DNA of 64,000 nucleotides from Oscillospiraceae bacterium. GTDB lineage: Bacteria; Bacillota; Clostridia; Oscillospirales; Oscillospiraceae. The DNA lies in NCBI GenBank assembly GCA_902778285.1, contig CACYXC010000012.1:1-64000 (forward strand). The letters are read 5' to 3'. Shown here in pieces: positions 18,558 through 26,596 of the stretch. Numbering within the stretch: the first letter of the stretch is position 1; every line of letters starts with the position of its first letter. Made by a program: the position numbers and the translations under genes. A model generated the notes under the pieces. It had not been told where the DNA came from and made no database searches. It saw only the letters and a program-made list of their open reading frames with translations.

Positions 18558-19061
18558 CTATTCATGCAGCTCCCGTTCCCGCACGAGAGCCTCCTTCTTG
18601 CCCTCGATACGGCCGAGCGCGTACATCAGCAGCGTCGCGCAGAGAAGGTTGATCACACCGATGCCGCTGACGTTGAGGGTGTTGACGATGCCGATGAGAA
18701 GATTGGCCAGCCCGATGATCCAGAGCATCCTTGCGATGCGGCTCAGATGGTCGATCTTCGCGTCCAGATCGAAGAGATCGAAAGGCCCGTCTTCGGCCCG
18801 CTTGCGGAAGTAGATCCAGCTTACCACGCGCCCAATGTACTCCGCGCCGATCTCCGACAGGAAGGAGACGTATTCGGGATCGTATTTGCGCATTTCCAGC
18901 CGGACGGTATACTCGCCCGGTTCGCAGCGTTCAAAGGTATAACGGCAGAAGCCCACGCCGCACAGCGCCCAGCCCTGCATCGCCATCTCGTTGAGCCAGC
19001 GTTCCTCTTTGTCAAACTCCCAGACCCAGAACCACTTGTTTATGGTTTTCCGTTCGCTCAT
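18558..19061 (-). CDS. DUF2812 membrane protein
   Basis: The 167-residue protein has the DUF2812 domain: an N-terminal KWFWVWEFDKEERWLNEMA region, then two membrane helices at about 108-128 and 132-152. Such proteins are routinely encoded directly after PadR regulators and their function is unknown. Its ATG overlaps the padR stop by 4 bp, so it is translationally coupled to it. A regulatory partner or transport-related role is speculative. Confidence 0.85.
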   Translation of the reverse strand: MSERKTINKWFWVWEFDKEERWLNEMAMQGWALCGVGFCRYTFERCEPGEYTVRLEMRKYDPEYVSFLSEIGAEYIGRVVSWIYFRKRAEDGPFDLFDLDAKIDHLSRIARMLWIIGLANLLIGIVNTLNVSGIGVINLLCATLLMYALGRIEGKKEALVRERELHE

Positions 19062-19378
19062 TTTTCCAGTCCTCCCAAAATCGTTTCACCGCTGATGACC
19101 AGCTCCCGCAGGCGTTCCAGCTCGTTTTTCAGCACACGATAGCCGCGCTCGGTCAGCATGTATTCCTTTTTCCGGCTCCCCTCCGTCGTCGGCAGGAGCA
19201 GGATCCACTCCTTCTCGCACAGACTGCTCAGCGCGCCGTACAGCGTGCCCGCCGCCAGCCGCACCCGCCCGCCGGAGAGCGCCTCCGCCTGCTGCATGAT
19301 GCCGTAGCCGTGCCGCGGCTCCACCAGCGAGAGCAGGATGTAATAGGTCGCCTCTGTCAAGGCCAGATCGTTGTTCAT
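19058..19378 (-). CDS. PadR-family transcriptional repressor
   Basis: The 106-residue winged-helix regulator shows the PadR pattern ILLSLVEPRHGYGIMQ and the AGTLYGALSSL recognition helix. ATG 19378 was chosen for its GAGGTGA ribosome binding site. It is first in a two-gene operon with the DUF2812 gene. CGATATA-type repeats lie over its own promoter, so autorepression, released by an unknown ligand, is likely. Confidence 0.9.
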   Translation of the reverse strand: MNNDLALTEATYYILLSLVEPRHGYGIMQQAEALSGGRVRLAAGTLYGALSSLCEKEWILLLPTTEGSRKKEYMLTERGYRVLKNELERLRELVISGETILGGLEK

Positions 19379-19399
19379 AGGATCACCTCTATTGTCGCT

Positions 19400-19460
19400 C
19401 GATATAACGTCTACCGATATATCGTGAGTCGAATATATCACCTTCCGATATATTTGTCAA
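19400..19460 (-). promoter_or_regulatory. padR promoter with CGATATATCG operator repeats
   Basis: On the minus strand TTGACA (19460-19455) and TATATT (19437-19432) are spaced exactly 17 bp. The palindrome CGATATATCG lies just downstream of the -10 (about 19415-19424). Further copies of the half-site occur within the spacer and at 19400-19406. This is the expected layout for a self-repressing PadR regulator; binding is inferred. Confidence 0.65.
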
Positions 19461-19518
19461 TAGGCTATTATTGCTTTTTATGTTTTTTTTTGATAAACTG
19501 CATTTTGAGGTGAGAGGA

Positions 19519-20355
19519 TTGAAGATCCATGTGCTGCACTGCGGCAGTATCCGAGTGTCGGAGACGGTGCCCTTCGGCGGGAAAATCGATTTGCGCAGCA
19601 GCGGCAGGCAGCTCCTGACGCCGGCGGAAAAACGGATCACGCTTCCGGTATGCGTCTATCTGGTGGAGCACCCGAAGGGCCTGCTGCTCGTCGATACCGG
19701 ATGGTGCCGGGAGATCAGCCCCGACGGCGTCTATGACGAAAAGGCCGTAAAGCGAGTGCTGCCGGGCTATCTGGCGGCTTTCTACAGACCGTCGCTGCCT
19801 GCGGGCATGGCTGTTCACGAGCAGCTGGCCGATATGGGCGTCCGCCCGGAGGATCTGGAATACGTGATCCTCAGTCATCTCGACCCGGATCATACGGCGG
19901 GGCTGCGGCATGTATGCCGCGCCAGACGCATTCTCCTGCCGGAGGACGAGTATTTCTGGAGCTGCCGCGCGGTGTACAAGGTCCGGCAGCCGCAGAAGCT
20001 CTGGATCGAGTACCCGATGGAACGGCGCTTTTACCGCGGCTCGCCGCTGGGCCCGAACCATTGGGTCATCGACCTCTTCGGCGACGGGTCCGTGCAGCTT
20101 GTAAACGTCCCCGGCCACACGGACGGTCAGGCAGCGACCCTGCTGCGCGGCAGGGACCGCTTTGTGATCCTCGCGGCAGACGCGGCCTTCTCTCCGCGCA
20201 ACTGGCAGGAGGGGATCACGCCCGGCTTCGGCTTTGACCGGTGGCGCCAGCAAAAGAGCCTGATATGGCTCAGAGAGATGGCGGAGGACCCGCGCTGCGC
20301 TGCGATCCTCTGCAGCCATGACCCCGCCGTCAGACCGCAGACGATCGAGATATGA
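19519..20355 (+). CDS. MBL-fold hydrolase, AHL-lactonase-like
   Basis: The 278-residue protein is a metallo-beta-lactamase-fold enzyme with the zinc motif SHLDPDHTAG and a later PGHTDGQ. This matches the HxDxDH variant seen in N-acyl-homoserine lactonase-like hydrolases. The start is probably TTG 19519, preceded by GAGGTG; an ATG at 19471 lies in the regulatory AT-rich stretch and lacks a site. It is divergent from padR and could share control. The substrate is not decidable; lactonase activity in a Gram-positive gut bacterium is only a family association. Confidence 0.82.
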   Translation: MKIHVLHCGSIRVSETVPFGGKIDLRSSGRQLLTPAEKRITLPVCVYLVEHPKGLLLVDTGWCREISPDGVYDEKAVKRVLPGYLAAFYRPSLPAGMAVHEQLADMGVRPEDLEYVILSHLDPDHTAGLRHVCRARRILLPEDEYFWSCRAVYKVRQPQKLWIEYPMERRFYRGSPLGPNHWVIDLFGDGSVQLVNVPGHTDGQAATLLRGRDRFVILAADAAFSPRNWQEGITPGFGFDRWRQQKSLIWLREMAEDPRCAAILCSHDPAVRPQTIEI

Positions 20356-20382
20356 AAAGAAGATTTCCCCACCATGACCGAA

Positions 20383-20596
20383 AAGCAGCCGCCCCTCTCG
20401 AGGGCGGCTGCTTTCAGACTGAAGACAAACCCATACAGAACAGGTCGGACTCGCATGGGGAGAGCGCGAGAGGGGATTGGTTATTCCCTCTCGCGTTTGA
20501 TATACGCAAATTCGAAAGTTCCCATTTTTGCCGCTCAAGCTGTCGACACTTTGTCGACAGCTTGAAAGCAGCCGCCCCTCTCGAGGGCGGCTGCTT
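20383..20596 (-). repeat. Terminator-flanked hairpin element, copy 5 (core 20414-20565)
   Basis: The 152-bp reverse-oriented core (TCAGACTGAAGACAAACC... to ...CAGCTTGA) lies between two perfect 31-bp copies of a hairpin with AAGCAGCCGCCC arms (20383-20413 and 20566-20596). Hairpin 3 has loop GATTGGTTAT. Hairpin 2 has lost one arm. Confidence 0.87.
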
Positions 20597-20847
20597 TCCT
20601 TATCCAAACACCGCCGGCCCTGCAACCGAATTGTTTCCGAGACGATACCAAATCAACATAAATAGGAACTATTTTGACCATAAAAACGAAAAATACACCT
20701 TAAAAATCTTGTTTTTTCTCCAAAAACCTATGGAAAAATAAAAAAGGCTGTGCTATACTGTCTGTGCGTAATTATGTAAATCATTTTCTGTAAATCAATT
20801 CTGTTATGCACGGAATCGCGACCGGCACCGTGGGAAAGGGGCACGCC
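20597..20847. other. AT-rich gap upstream of the NUDIX gene
   Basis: About 250 bp with no plausible coding frame. It is strongly AT-rich compared with its surroundings (runs of A and T at 20640-20740). A TATACT at about 20752-20757 preceded by TGGAAA at 17 bp is a weak candidate promoter for the NUDIX gene. I see nothing else in it. Confidence 0.5.
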
Positions 20848-21393
20848 TTGGACTACTTTGAGAAACGCATCGACGGCGAAGTCAAGTACAGGGGCGTCAT
20901 CGTGAATGTCCGTCTGGACCGGGCGGAGCTTGACAACGGAGCCGTCGTCCGGCGTGAGGTCGTGGAGCATCCCGGCGGCGTGACGGTCCTGCCCGTCGAC
21001 AGGGACGGCAGCTGCTATATGGTGCGGCAGTTTCGCTATCCGATGGGGCGCATGATGCTGGAGGCGCCGGCAGGCAAGCTGGAGTACGGCGAAGACCACC
21101 TGGTCAGCGCGGAGCGCGAGCTGTCGGAGGAGACGGGGCTGAGCGCCGACGAGCTGATCTACATGGGCGCCATGTGCACCTCCCCGGGCATCTCGTCCGA
21201 GGTGCTGCATCTGTATCTGGCTCTGGGCCTGCACACGGGCGAGAGCCACCCCGACGAAAACGAGCTTCTCAACGTTGAAAAGATCAGCCTCAGCGAGCTT
21301 TCCGACATGGTCATGCGCAATGAGATCGACGACGCCAAGACCGCGTTGATGATACTGAAGGCAGAAAAGTATCTGAAAGACCACAAGATATAG
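20848..21393 (+). CDS. ADP-ribose pyrophosphatase-like NUDIX hydrolase
   Basis: The protein contains a complete NUDIX box (GKLEYGEDHLVSAERELSEETGL, written here as its G, E, RE and EExG residues). The preceding region is typical of NudF-type ADP-ribose diphosphatases (VRQFRYPMGRMMLEAPAG). It would split ADP-ribose to AMP and ribose-5-phosphate using magnesium. The start is uncertain: TTG 20848 has GGGAAAGGGG just upstream, giving 181 residues. An ATG at 20806 gives 195 residues but has no ribosome binding site. Confidence 0.87.
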   Translation: MDYFEKRIDGEVKYRGVIVNVRLDRAELDNGAVVRREVVEHPGGVTVLPVDRDGSCYMVRQFRYPMGRMMLEAPAGKLEYGEDHLVSAERELSEETGLSADELIYMGAMCTSPGISSEVLHLYLALGLHTGESHPDENELLNVEKISLSELSDMVMRNEIDDAKTALMILKAEKYLKDHKI

Positions 21394-21401
21394 AAAAACG
21401 A

Positions 21402-21430
21402 TTGCAAAGCGGTATACTATGTGTTACAAT
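21402..21430 (+). promoter_or_regulatory. Promoter of murA
   Basis: TTGCAA (21402-21407) and TACAAT (21425-21430) are separated by 17 bp, 55 bp upstream of the GTG start. Confidence 0.6.
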
Positions 21431-21485
21431 CAATAATCGGTGAGTTTTTTCGTCTGCTCTCCGAACAGTTTGGAAGGTGCGAATT

Positions 21486-22790
21486 GTGGATAAATATGTC
21501 ATTCATGGCGGCACTGCGCTGCACGGCGAGGTCGAGATCAGCGGCGCGAAAAACGCTGCGGTCGCCATCATTCCCGCCGCTCTCCTCGTAGAGGGCGTCT
21601 GCCGCATTGAGAATATTCCCCAGATCAGCGACACCGACATGCTTCTGACCATCCTCGCCGAGCTTGGCGCGAAGGTCAGCTTTATCAACCGCTCTACCAT
21701 CGAGATCGACTGCACCGACGCCCGCTATCAGGACGCGCCCTATGACCTGATGCGCAAGATCCGCGCCTCCTACTACCTGATCGGCTCGATGCTCGGTCGC
21801 TTCGGCAGCGCCAAGACCACCATGCCCGGCGGCTGCAACTTCGGCGTTCGTCCCATTGACCAGCATATCAAGGGCATGACCGCCCTGGGGGCGGAAGTGA
21901 GCGTGAAGAACGGCTTCGTGTACGCCGACGCCGCAAATGGCCGGCTGCACGGCGCGCGCATCTATCTGGACAAGGTCTCCGTCGGTGCGACGATGAACAT
22001 CATGATCGCCGCGGTGCTGGCCACCGGGCGGACGATCATCGAGAACGCAGCGCGCGAGCCGCACATCGTGGACCTTGCAAACTTCCTCAACTCCATGGGC
22101 GCGGATGTCCGCGGCGCCGGCACCGACACCATCAAGGTCAACGGCGTCGACAAGCTCCACGGCGGCAGCTACAGCATCATTCCCGACCAGATCGAGGCCG
22201 GCACCTATATGGTCGCCGCCGCCGCCACCGGCGGCGAGGTCCTGGTCAAGAACGTGATCCCCAAGCACCTCGAGTGCATCAGCGAGAAGCTGCGCGAGAC
22301 CGGCACCATCGTACAGGAGTACGAGGATTCCGTGCTGGTCAAGGGCGCGAGCAATCTGCGCCGCGTCAATCTCAAAACCATGCCCTATCCCGGTTTCCCC
22401 ACGGACATGCAGCCCCAGATGGGTGTGCTGCTGTGCCTGGCAAACGGCACCTCCGTCATCACCGAGGGCATCTACGACAACCGCTTCAAGTATGTCAACG
22501 AGCTTCGCAAGATGGGCGCCGAGATCCAGGCGGACGGGCGCATCGCCATCATCGAGGGCGGCAGACGCCTGACGGGCGCCCCCGTCATGGCCTGCGACCT
22601 GCGCGCGGGCGCGGCGATGGTCATCGCCGGCATGTGCGCTGCGGGCGAGACCCAGGTGGAGGACATCCATTTCATCGAGCGCGGCTACGAAAACTTTGTC
22701 GGCAAGCTCCGCTCGCTCGGGGCGGACATCAGCCTCGTACACTTCCCGGAAGCTGACACAGGCGCCGAGAAGATCATCGCGCTCGGCTGA
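21486..22790 (+). CDS. murA: UDP-N-acetylglucosamine 1-carboxyvinyltransferase (first copy)
   Basis: The 434-residue enzyme adds enolpyruvate to UDP-GlcNAc, the first committed step of peptidoglycan synthesis. Lys22/Asn23 and the catalytic Cys117 in the loop PGGCNFGVRPIDQH are present, so fosfomycin sensitivity at this site is expected. The GTG at 21486 follows GGAAGG by 8 bases. A second, more divergent MurA lies in the dcw cluster at 51.4 kb. Having two copies is usual in low-GC and clostridial Gram-positives. This copy is coupled to the downstream MBL gene by a TGATG overlap. Confidence 0.95.
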   Translation: MDKYVIHGGTALHGEVEISGAKNAAVAIIPAALLVEGVCRIENIPQISDTDMLLTILAELGAKVSFINRSTIEIDCTDARYQDAPYDLMRKIRASYYLIGSMLGRFGSAKTTMPGGCNFGVRPIDQHIKGMTALGAEVSVKNGFVYADAANGRLHGARIYLDKVSVGATMNIMIAAVLATGRTIIENAAREPHIVDLANFLNSMGADVRGAGTDTIKVNGVDKLHGGSYSIIPDQIEAGTYMVAAAATGGEVLVKNVIPKHLECISEKLRETGTIVQEYEDSVLVKGASNLRRVNLKTMPYPGFPTDMQPQMGVLLCLANGTSVITEGIYDNRFKYVNELRKMGAEIQADGRIAIIEGGRRLTGAPVMACDLRAGAAMVIAGMCAAGETQVEDIHFIERGYENFVGKLRSLGADISLVHFPEADTGAEKIIALG

Positions 22791-23578
22791 TGCAGATCTC
22801 GGTTTTTGCCAGCGGATCGAGCGGCAACTGCCTGATGGTATCGGGCGGAGATACGCACCTCCTGATCGACGCCGGCATCTCCATGCGCAGGACGCAGGAC
22901 GCTCTGGCCGCGTCCGGCCATAGCCTGGACGAAATCATCGGAGTGCTCATTACCCATGAGCACTCCGATCATGTTTCCGGGCTCCGGATGCTGCTGAAAT
23001 ATCACAGGCTGCCGGTCTACGCCCCGCGCACGGTGGCAAGCCGCCTGCGCGGCATGATCCCGGAGCTTTCGCAGACGCTGCATGTGATCCCGGTGGGGGA
23101 GGACTTCGCCGTGGGTGGCTTTGCGGTCCGCGCCTTCCATACCCCGCACGACACGGACGAGAGCGTCGGCTACCGCGTCCGGGGCGAGGGTGAGTTTGCG
23201 CTGGCTACGGACATGGGCTGCGTCACGGAGGAGATCGTGCAGGGCCTGCTGGGCGCCGACACGGTGCTCATCGAATCCAACCACGACGAGCAGATGCTCC
23301 GCTACGGGTCCTATCCGGTATATCTCAAGCGGCGTATCCTCTCGGAGCGCGGCCATCTGTCCAACGCAAACTGTGCGCTTCTGGCGCGCAGACTGGCCGA
23401 GGGCGGCACGTCCCGCATCATCCTCGGCCATCTGAGCCGCGAGAACAACAGACCGGAGCTGGCGTTGGCCGCCTCCCGCGCCGCGCTGGAGGGGACGGGG
23501 GCACGGCTGTGCTGCGCGCCGGTCTCCGGCTGCCTCACGGTGCCGGTGGAACCCGTTCGTCTCATAAAAATGTCTTAG
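22790..23578 (+). CDS. MBL-fold hydrolase of the WalJ/YycJ family
   Basis: The 262-residue protein begins with the family-typical FASGSSGNCLMV and carries the zinc motif THEHSDH. Further metal ligands are probably in FHTPHDTDES and HLSRENN. YycJ/WalJ proteins are metal-dependent phosphodiesterase/exonuclease-like enzymes linked in Bacillus and relatives to cell-wall and division homeostasis through WalRK; here the partner is murA rather than walRK. The ATG overlaps the murA stop by one base. Confidence 0.88.
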   Translation: MQISVFASGSSGNCLMVSGGDTHLLIDAGISMRRTQDALAASGHSLDEIIGVLITHEHSDHVSGLRMLLKYHRLPVYAPRTVASRLRGMIPELSQTLHVIPVGEDFAVGGFAVRAFHTPHDTDESVGYRVRGEGEFALATDMGCVTEEIVQGLLGADTVLIESNHDEQMLRYGSYPVYLKRRILSERGHLSNANCALLARRLAEGGTSRIILGHLSRENNRPELALAASRAALEGTGARLCCAPVSGCLTVPVEPVRLIKMS

Positions 23579-23757
23579 GGCATTTTTATGAGACGAGAGA
23601 GGCTTGCAGCCTGCTTCGCGCACTCGCCGGGCACTCGCACACTTGCAGGCTGAAAAGTGTTTTTTCCGAGGTACACGCCCTCGGAAAAAATGATTGACAA
23701 TTGTTTTTCGCCCTGCGAGGCGAAAAACCTGAGGGATAAGCCCTCAGAATTCCCCCT
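23558..23757 (+). repeat. Stop-codon hairpin module, divergent copy (after the WalJ-like gene)
   Basis: A perfect 15-bp stem (CGTCTCATAAAAATG, 23558-23572, pairing with 23581-23595) encloses the stop codon at 23576-23578 in its loop. It is followed by a pair of GCCTGC/GCAGGC arms, then a hairpin of the TTTTTTCCGAGG type, then CGCCCTGCGAGGCG, then a GAGGG/CCCTC hairpin. The last two match the architecture at 48.6 kb with compensated stem changes. Probably includes the transcript's terminator. Confidence 0.65.
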
Positions 23758-23818
23758 CCGTTGAAACCTGTGATATTCCGATGATCATTATGTCTGTCTG
23801 TGTGGAAAGGAAAGAACT

Positions 23819-24301
23819 TTGTTACAGGTAAAGCTGATCTGCGTCGGGAAACTGCGTGAGCGCTTCTATATCGAGGCCTTTGAGGAGTACCGCAAGCGCC
23901 TCGGCGCGTTCTGCCGTCTGGAATGTGCGGAAATCGCCGAGCAGCGTCTGCCCGACAGCCCCTCCGAAGCGCAGATCTGCGCGGCGCTCGAGCGGGAGGC
24001 GGAGGAGATCCTCAGGGCCGTCCCGAACGGCGCGTACCTGGTCGCCCTCTGTGTGGAGGGCAGGCAGATCCCGAGCGAGGGCATGGCGGAGCTGATCGCC
24101 GGCAGGGAAAACTCCGGCAAGCCGAAGCTCTGCTTCGTCATCGGCGGCTCCTTCGGGCTGAGCGACCGGGTGAAGAGCAGCGCCGATTTGCGCCTGAGCA
24201 TGTCGAAAATGACCTTCCCGCACCATCTGGCCCGCGTGATGCTGGGCGAACAGTTGTATCGGGGCTTTAAAATCAAAGAGGGAAGCCGTTATCACAAATA
24301 A
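23819..24301 (+). CDS. rlmH: 23S rRNA (pseudouridine-1915 N3)-methyltransferase
   Basis: The 160-residue SPOUT-family enzyme methylates a pseudouridine in helix 69 of 23S rRNA on assembled ribosomes. The opening LICVGKLRERFY, the SAM-site FVIGGSFGLSD and the trefoil-knot end RVMLGEQLYRGFKI are diagnostic. The start is a TTG behind AAGGAAAG. The stop codon lies within its own terminator hairpin, which has been duplicated by the adjacent repeat element. Confidence 0.95.
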   Translation: MLQVKLICVGKLRERFYIEAFEEYRKRLGAFCRLECAEIAEQRLPDSPSEAQICAALEREAEEILRAVPNGAYLVALCVEGRQIPSEGMAELIAGRENSGKPKLCFVIGGSFGLSDRVKSSADLRLSMSKMTFPHHLARVMLGEQLYRGFKIKEGSRYHK

Positions 24302-24509
24302 CGGCGTCAAGGCTTTGAAAAACGATACGTATGGAAGCCGGACGCGCATGGGGAGATTGTGAAGAGGGGATTGGTTATCCCCTCTTCACGTTCAATATCG
24401 ACCGATTTTGAAACCGATTCAAGGTTTCTAAAATCGGAACGTCCGTGTGTGTCGATATTTCGTCGACACACACGGAAGCCGTTATCACAAATAATGGCTT
24501 CCCTTTTTT
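24281..24509 (+). repeat. Terminator-flanked hairpin element, divergent copy 6 (core about 24305-24473)
   Basis: The core resembles reverse-oriented copies in order and in islands such as GACGCGCATGGGGAG and loop ATTGGTTAT, but the stems differ. Hairpin 3 is GTGAAGAGGGG/CCCCTCTTCAC, hairpin 2 is CCGATTTT-GAAACC with its complement, and the GTCGA palindrome has CCGTGTGT arms. Flanks are a duplicated rlmH terminator (GGAAGCCGTTAT...): 24281-24304 overlaps the rlmH stop, and 24474-24502 is followed by a T-tract. The terminal repeats are less well preserved than in copies 1-5. Confidence 0.75.
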
Positions 24510-24521
24510 GCGTTTTTAGGT

Positions 24522-24527
24522 TATAAT
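24522..24527 (+). promoter_or_regulatory. Possible -10 box for the DUF2007-pgm operon
   Basis: TATAAT lies 37 bp upstream of the GTG start, directly after the rlmH terminator T-tract. No convincing -35 is present. Confidence 0.4.
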
Positions 24528-24564
24528 AAACTGATTAAACGCGACCGGATAGGAGGAAAATGCT

Positions 24565-24882
24565 GTGAGCGACAAGCCGAAGATCGTATGGGGGCAGTTT
24601 CAGGACGGAGAACTGCTGCGCTCCTGGCCGCGGAAGGAGAACGGAGAGCCGGTGGAGCCGGCCTACCTCTGCCTGCGCAGCTGCAGCAATATGGCCGATC
24701 AGCTGACGGTCAGCATGCTCAAGTCCTACGGCATCCCCTGCCTGTGCATGGAACGGGCGGAAGGCAGCCTTGGCCGCGTGGTCCTCGGGATCAGCGGCTA
24801 CGGCGTCGAAATATATGTCCCGGAAAACCTTCTGAACGATGCGAAAATATTGATTGAGGAGGAACATCATGAGGAACTTTAA
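24565..24882 (+). CDS. DUF2007-type small protein
   Basis: The 105-residue protein resembles putative signal-transducing proteins of the DUF2007 family, with one alpha/beta domain at about 38-100 (TVSMLKSYGIPCLCMERAEG; GYGVEIYVPENLLNDAKIL). The GTG start follows AGGAGG. It overlaps the phosphohexomutase gene by 14 bp, so the two are co-expressed. Function is unknown. Confidence 0.8.
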   Translation: MSDKPKIVWGQFQDGELLRSWPRKENGEPVEPAYLCLRSCSNMADQLTVSMLKSYGIPCLCMERAEGSLGRVVLGISGYGVEIYVPENLLNDAKILIEEEHHEEL

Positions 24883-26596
24883 GGAAGAGTACCAGCGCTG
24901 GCTGGACAGCCCGGCACTCTCGGAGCAGGAGTGGCAGGAGCTCGATGCGATCCGCGGCGACGACAAGGAGATCGAGAGCCGCTTCTTCGCACCTCTGGAG
25001 TTCGGCACCGCCGGCCTGCGCGGCACCATGAAGCTGGGCCTTCACCACATGAATGTCCACGTGATCCGTCACGCCACACAGGCCTTCGCGCAGGTCATCT
25101 GCGCCGAGGGCGAGGAGGCCAAGGCCAAGGGCATCGCCATCGCGCACGACTGCCGTCTCAACGGCGAGGAGTTCGCGAGGGAGGCCGCCTGCGTCATGGC
25201 CGCCAACGGCGTTCATGTCCGCCTGTTTGAGTCCCTGCGCCCCACCCCGGAGCTGAGCTTTGCCGTGCGCCACTACGGCTGCACCGCGGGCCTCAACATC
25301 ACCGCCAGCCACAACCCCAGGGAGTACAACGGCTACAAGGTCTACTGGTCCGACGGCGCGCAGCTCCCGCCCCAGCACGCCGACGCGATCGCCCGCCTGA
25401 TGAACGAGATCGACATCTTCACCGGCTTCAAGACCTGCGATTATGACGAGGCAGTCAAGGCCGGCCTGATCGAGATCATCGGCGAGGAGACCGACGAGGC
25501 CTTCCTGAAGGAGACCCTCGCCATGGCCATCGATACCGAGGCCGTCAAGGCCGCGGCGGACGACCTGAAGATCGTCTACACGCCCTTCCACGGCTGCGGC
25601 TACAAGCTCGTCCCCGAGGCGCTCAGGCGTCTGGGCATCAAGCATCTCTACCCCGTGCCCGAGCAGATGGTCATCGACGGCAATTTCCCGACCGTCGTCT
25701 CTCCCAACCCGGAGAACCCCGAGGGCTTCTACCTGGCCGTCGACCTGGCCAGGAAGGTGGACAGCGACCTGATCATCGGCACCGACCCCGACTCCGACCG
25801 CGTGGGCACCATGGTGCGCGACGGCGACAAGTATGTGACCATCACCGGCAACCAGATGGGCTGCCTGCTGATCGACTACATCATTCAGGCGAAGAAGAGC
25901 ACCGGAACCATGCCGGAGAATCCCGGCGCTCTGAGCTCCATCGTCTCCACGAGCATGACCCGCGCCATCTGCGAGGCCAACGGCGTCCACTTTGAAGACA
26001 CCTTTACCGGCTTCAAGTTCATGGCCGAGCGCGTCGCCGCATGGGAAGCGGCAAACAGCTATAAGTATATCTTCGCCTTTGAGGAGAGCTACGGCTACAT
26101 GATGGGCGACTACGTCCGTGACAAGGACGCCGTCTCCGCCTCGATGATGATCGCCGAGATGGCCGCGCACTACCATCTCAAGGGCATGACGCTGCTCGAC
26201 GCGCTCAGGGCCCTGTACGAGAAATACGGCTACTACGCCGAGAAGACCCTGAACCTGGTGATGCCCGGTCTCGAGGGTATGGCCAAGATGAAGCAGATCA
26301 TGGACGACATGCGCGCCGATCCGCCCGAGAACATCGCCGGCGAGGAGGTCATCCGCCTGCGCGACTACGCCGACGGCAGCATCGCCGTCGCGGGTCTGGG
26401 CAAGGTGGATAAGACGCCCTTCTTCGGCTCCAACGTCCTCTATTTCGAGCTGGCCGACGGCAGCAACTTCATCGTCCGTCCCTCCGGCACCGAACCGAAG
26501 ATCAAGGTCTACCTGCTGGCCCACGGCAGGGACGCCGAGGACTGCGCCGCGAAGATCGCCAAGTATCAGAGCTTCGCCGAGAGCATCGGGAAATGA
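24869..26596 (+). CDS. Phosphoglucomutase/phosphomannomutase
   Basis: The 575-residue alpha-D-phosphohexomutase interconverts hexose 1- and 6-phosphates. The phosphoserine loop TASHNPREYNG, the metal loop DPDSDRVG, the sugar-binding loop FAFEESYG and the phosphate-binding loop RPSGTEPKIKVY are all present in order. Length fits PgcA/ManB-type bacterial enzymes. GAGGAGG precedes the ATG. Whether glucose or mannose is preferred cannot be told. It is followed, with a 4-bp overlap, by a chromate transporter gene. Confidence 0.93.
   Translation: MRNFKEEYQRWLDSPALSEQEWQELDAIRGDDKEIESRFFAPLEFGTAGLRGTMKLGLHHMNVHVIRHATQAFAQVICAEGEEAKAKGIAIAHDCRLNGEEFAREAACVMAANGVHVRLFESLRPTPELSFAVRHYGCTAGLNITASHNPREYNGYKVYWSDGAQLPPQHADAIARLMNEIDIFTGFKTCDYDEAVKAGLIEIIGEETDEAFLKETLAMAIDTEAVKAAADDLKIVYTPFHGCGYKLVPEALRRLGIKHLYPVPEQMVIDGNFPTVVSPNPENPEGFYLAVDLARKVDSDLIIGTDPDSDRVGTMVRDGDKYVTITGNQMGCLLIDYIIQAKKSTGTMPENPGALSSIVSTSMTRAICEANGVHFEDTFTGFKFMAERVAAWEAANSYKYIFAFEESYGYMMGDYVRDKDAVSASMMIAEMAAHYHLKGMTLLDALRALYEKYGYYAEKTLNLVMPGLEGMAKMKQIMDDMRADPPENIAGEEVIRLRDYADGSIAVAGLGKVDKTPFFGSNVLYFELADGSNFIVRPSGTEPKIKVYLLAHGRDAEDCAAKIAKYQSFAESIGK

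Noticed and set aside
1320..24473. CRISPR-like array formed by the repeated cores
   Set aside because: Copies are kilobases apart, in both orientations and contain internal hairpins. There are no regularly spaced direct repeats and no cas genes.
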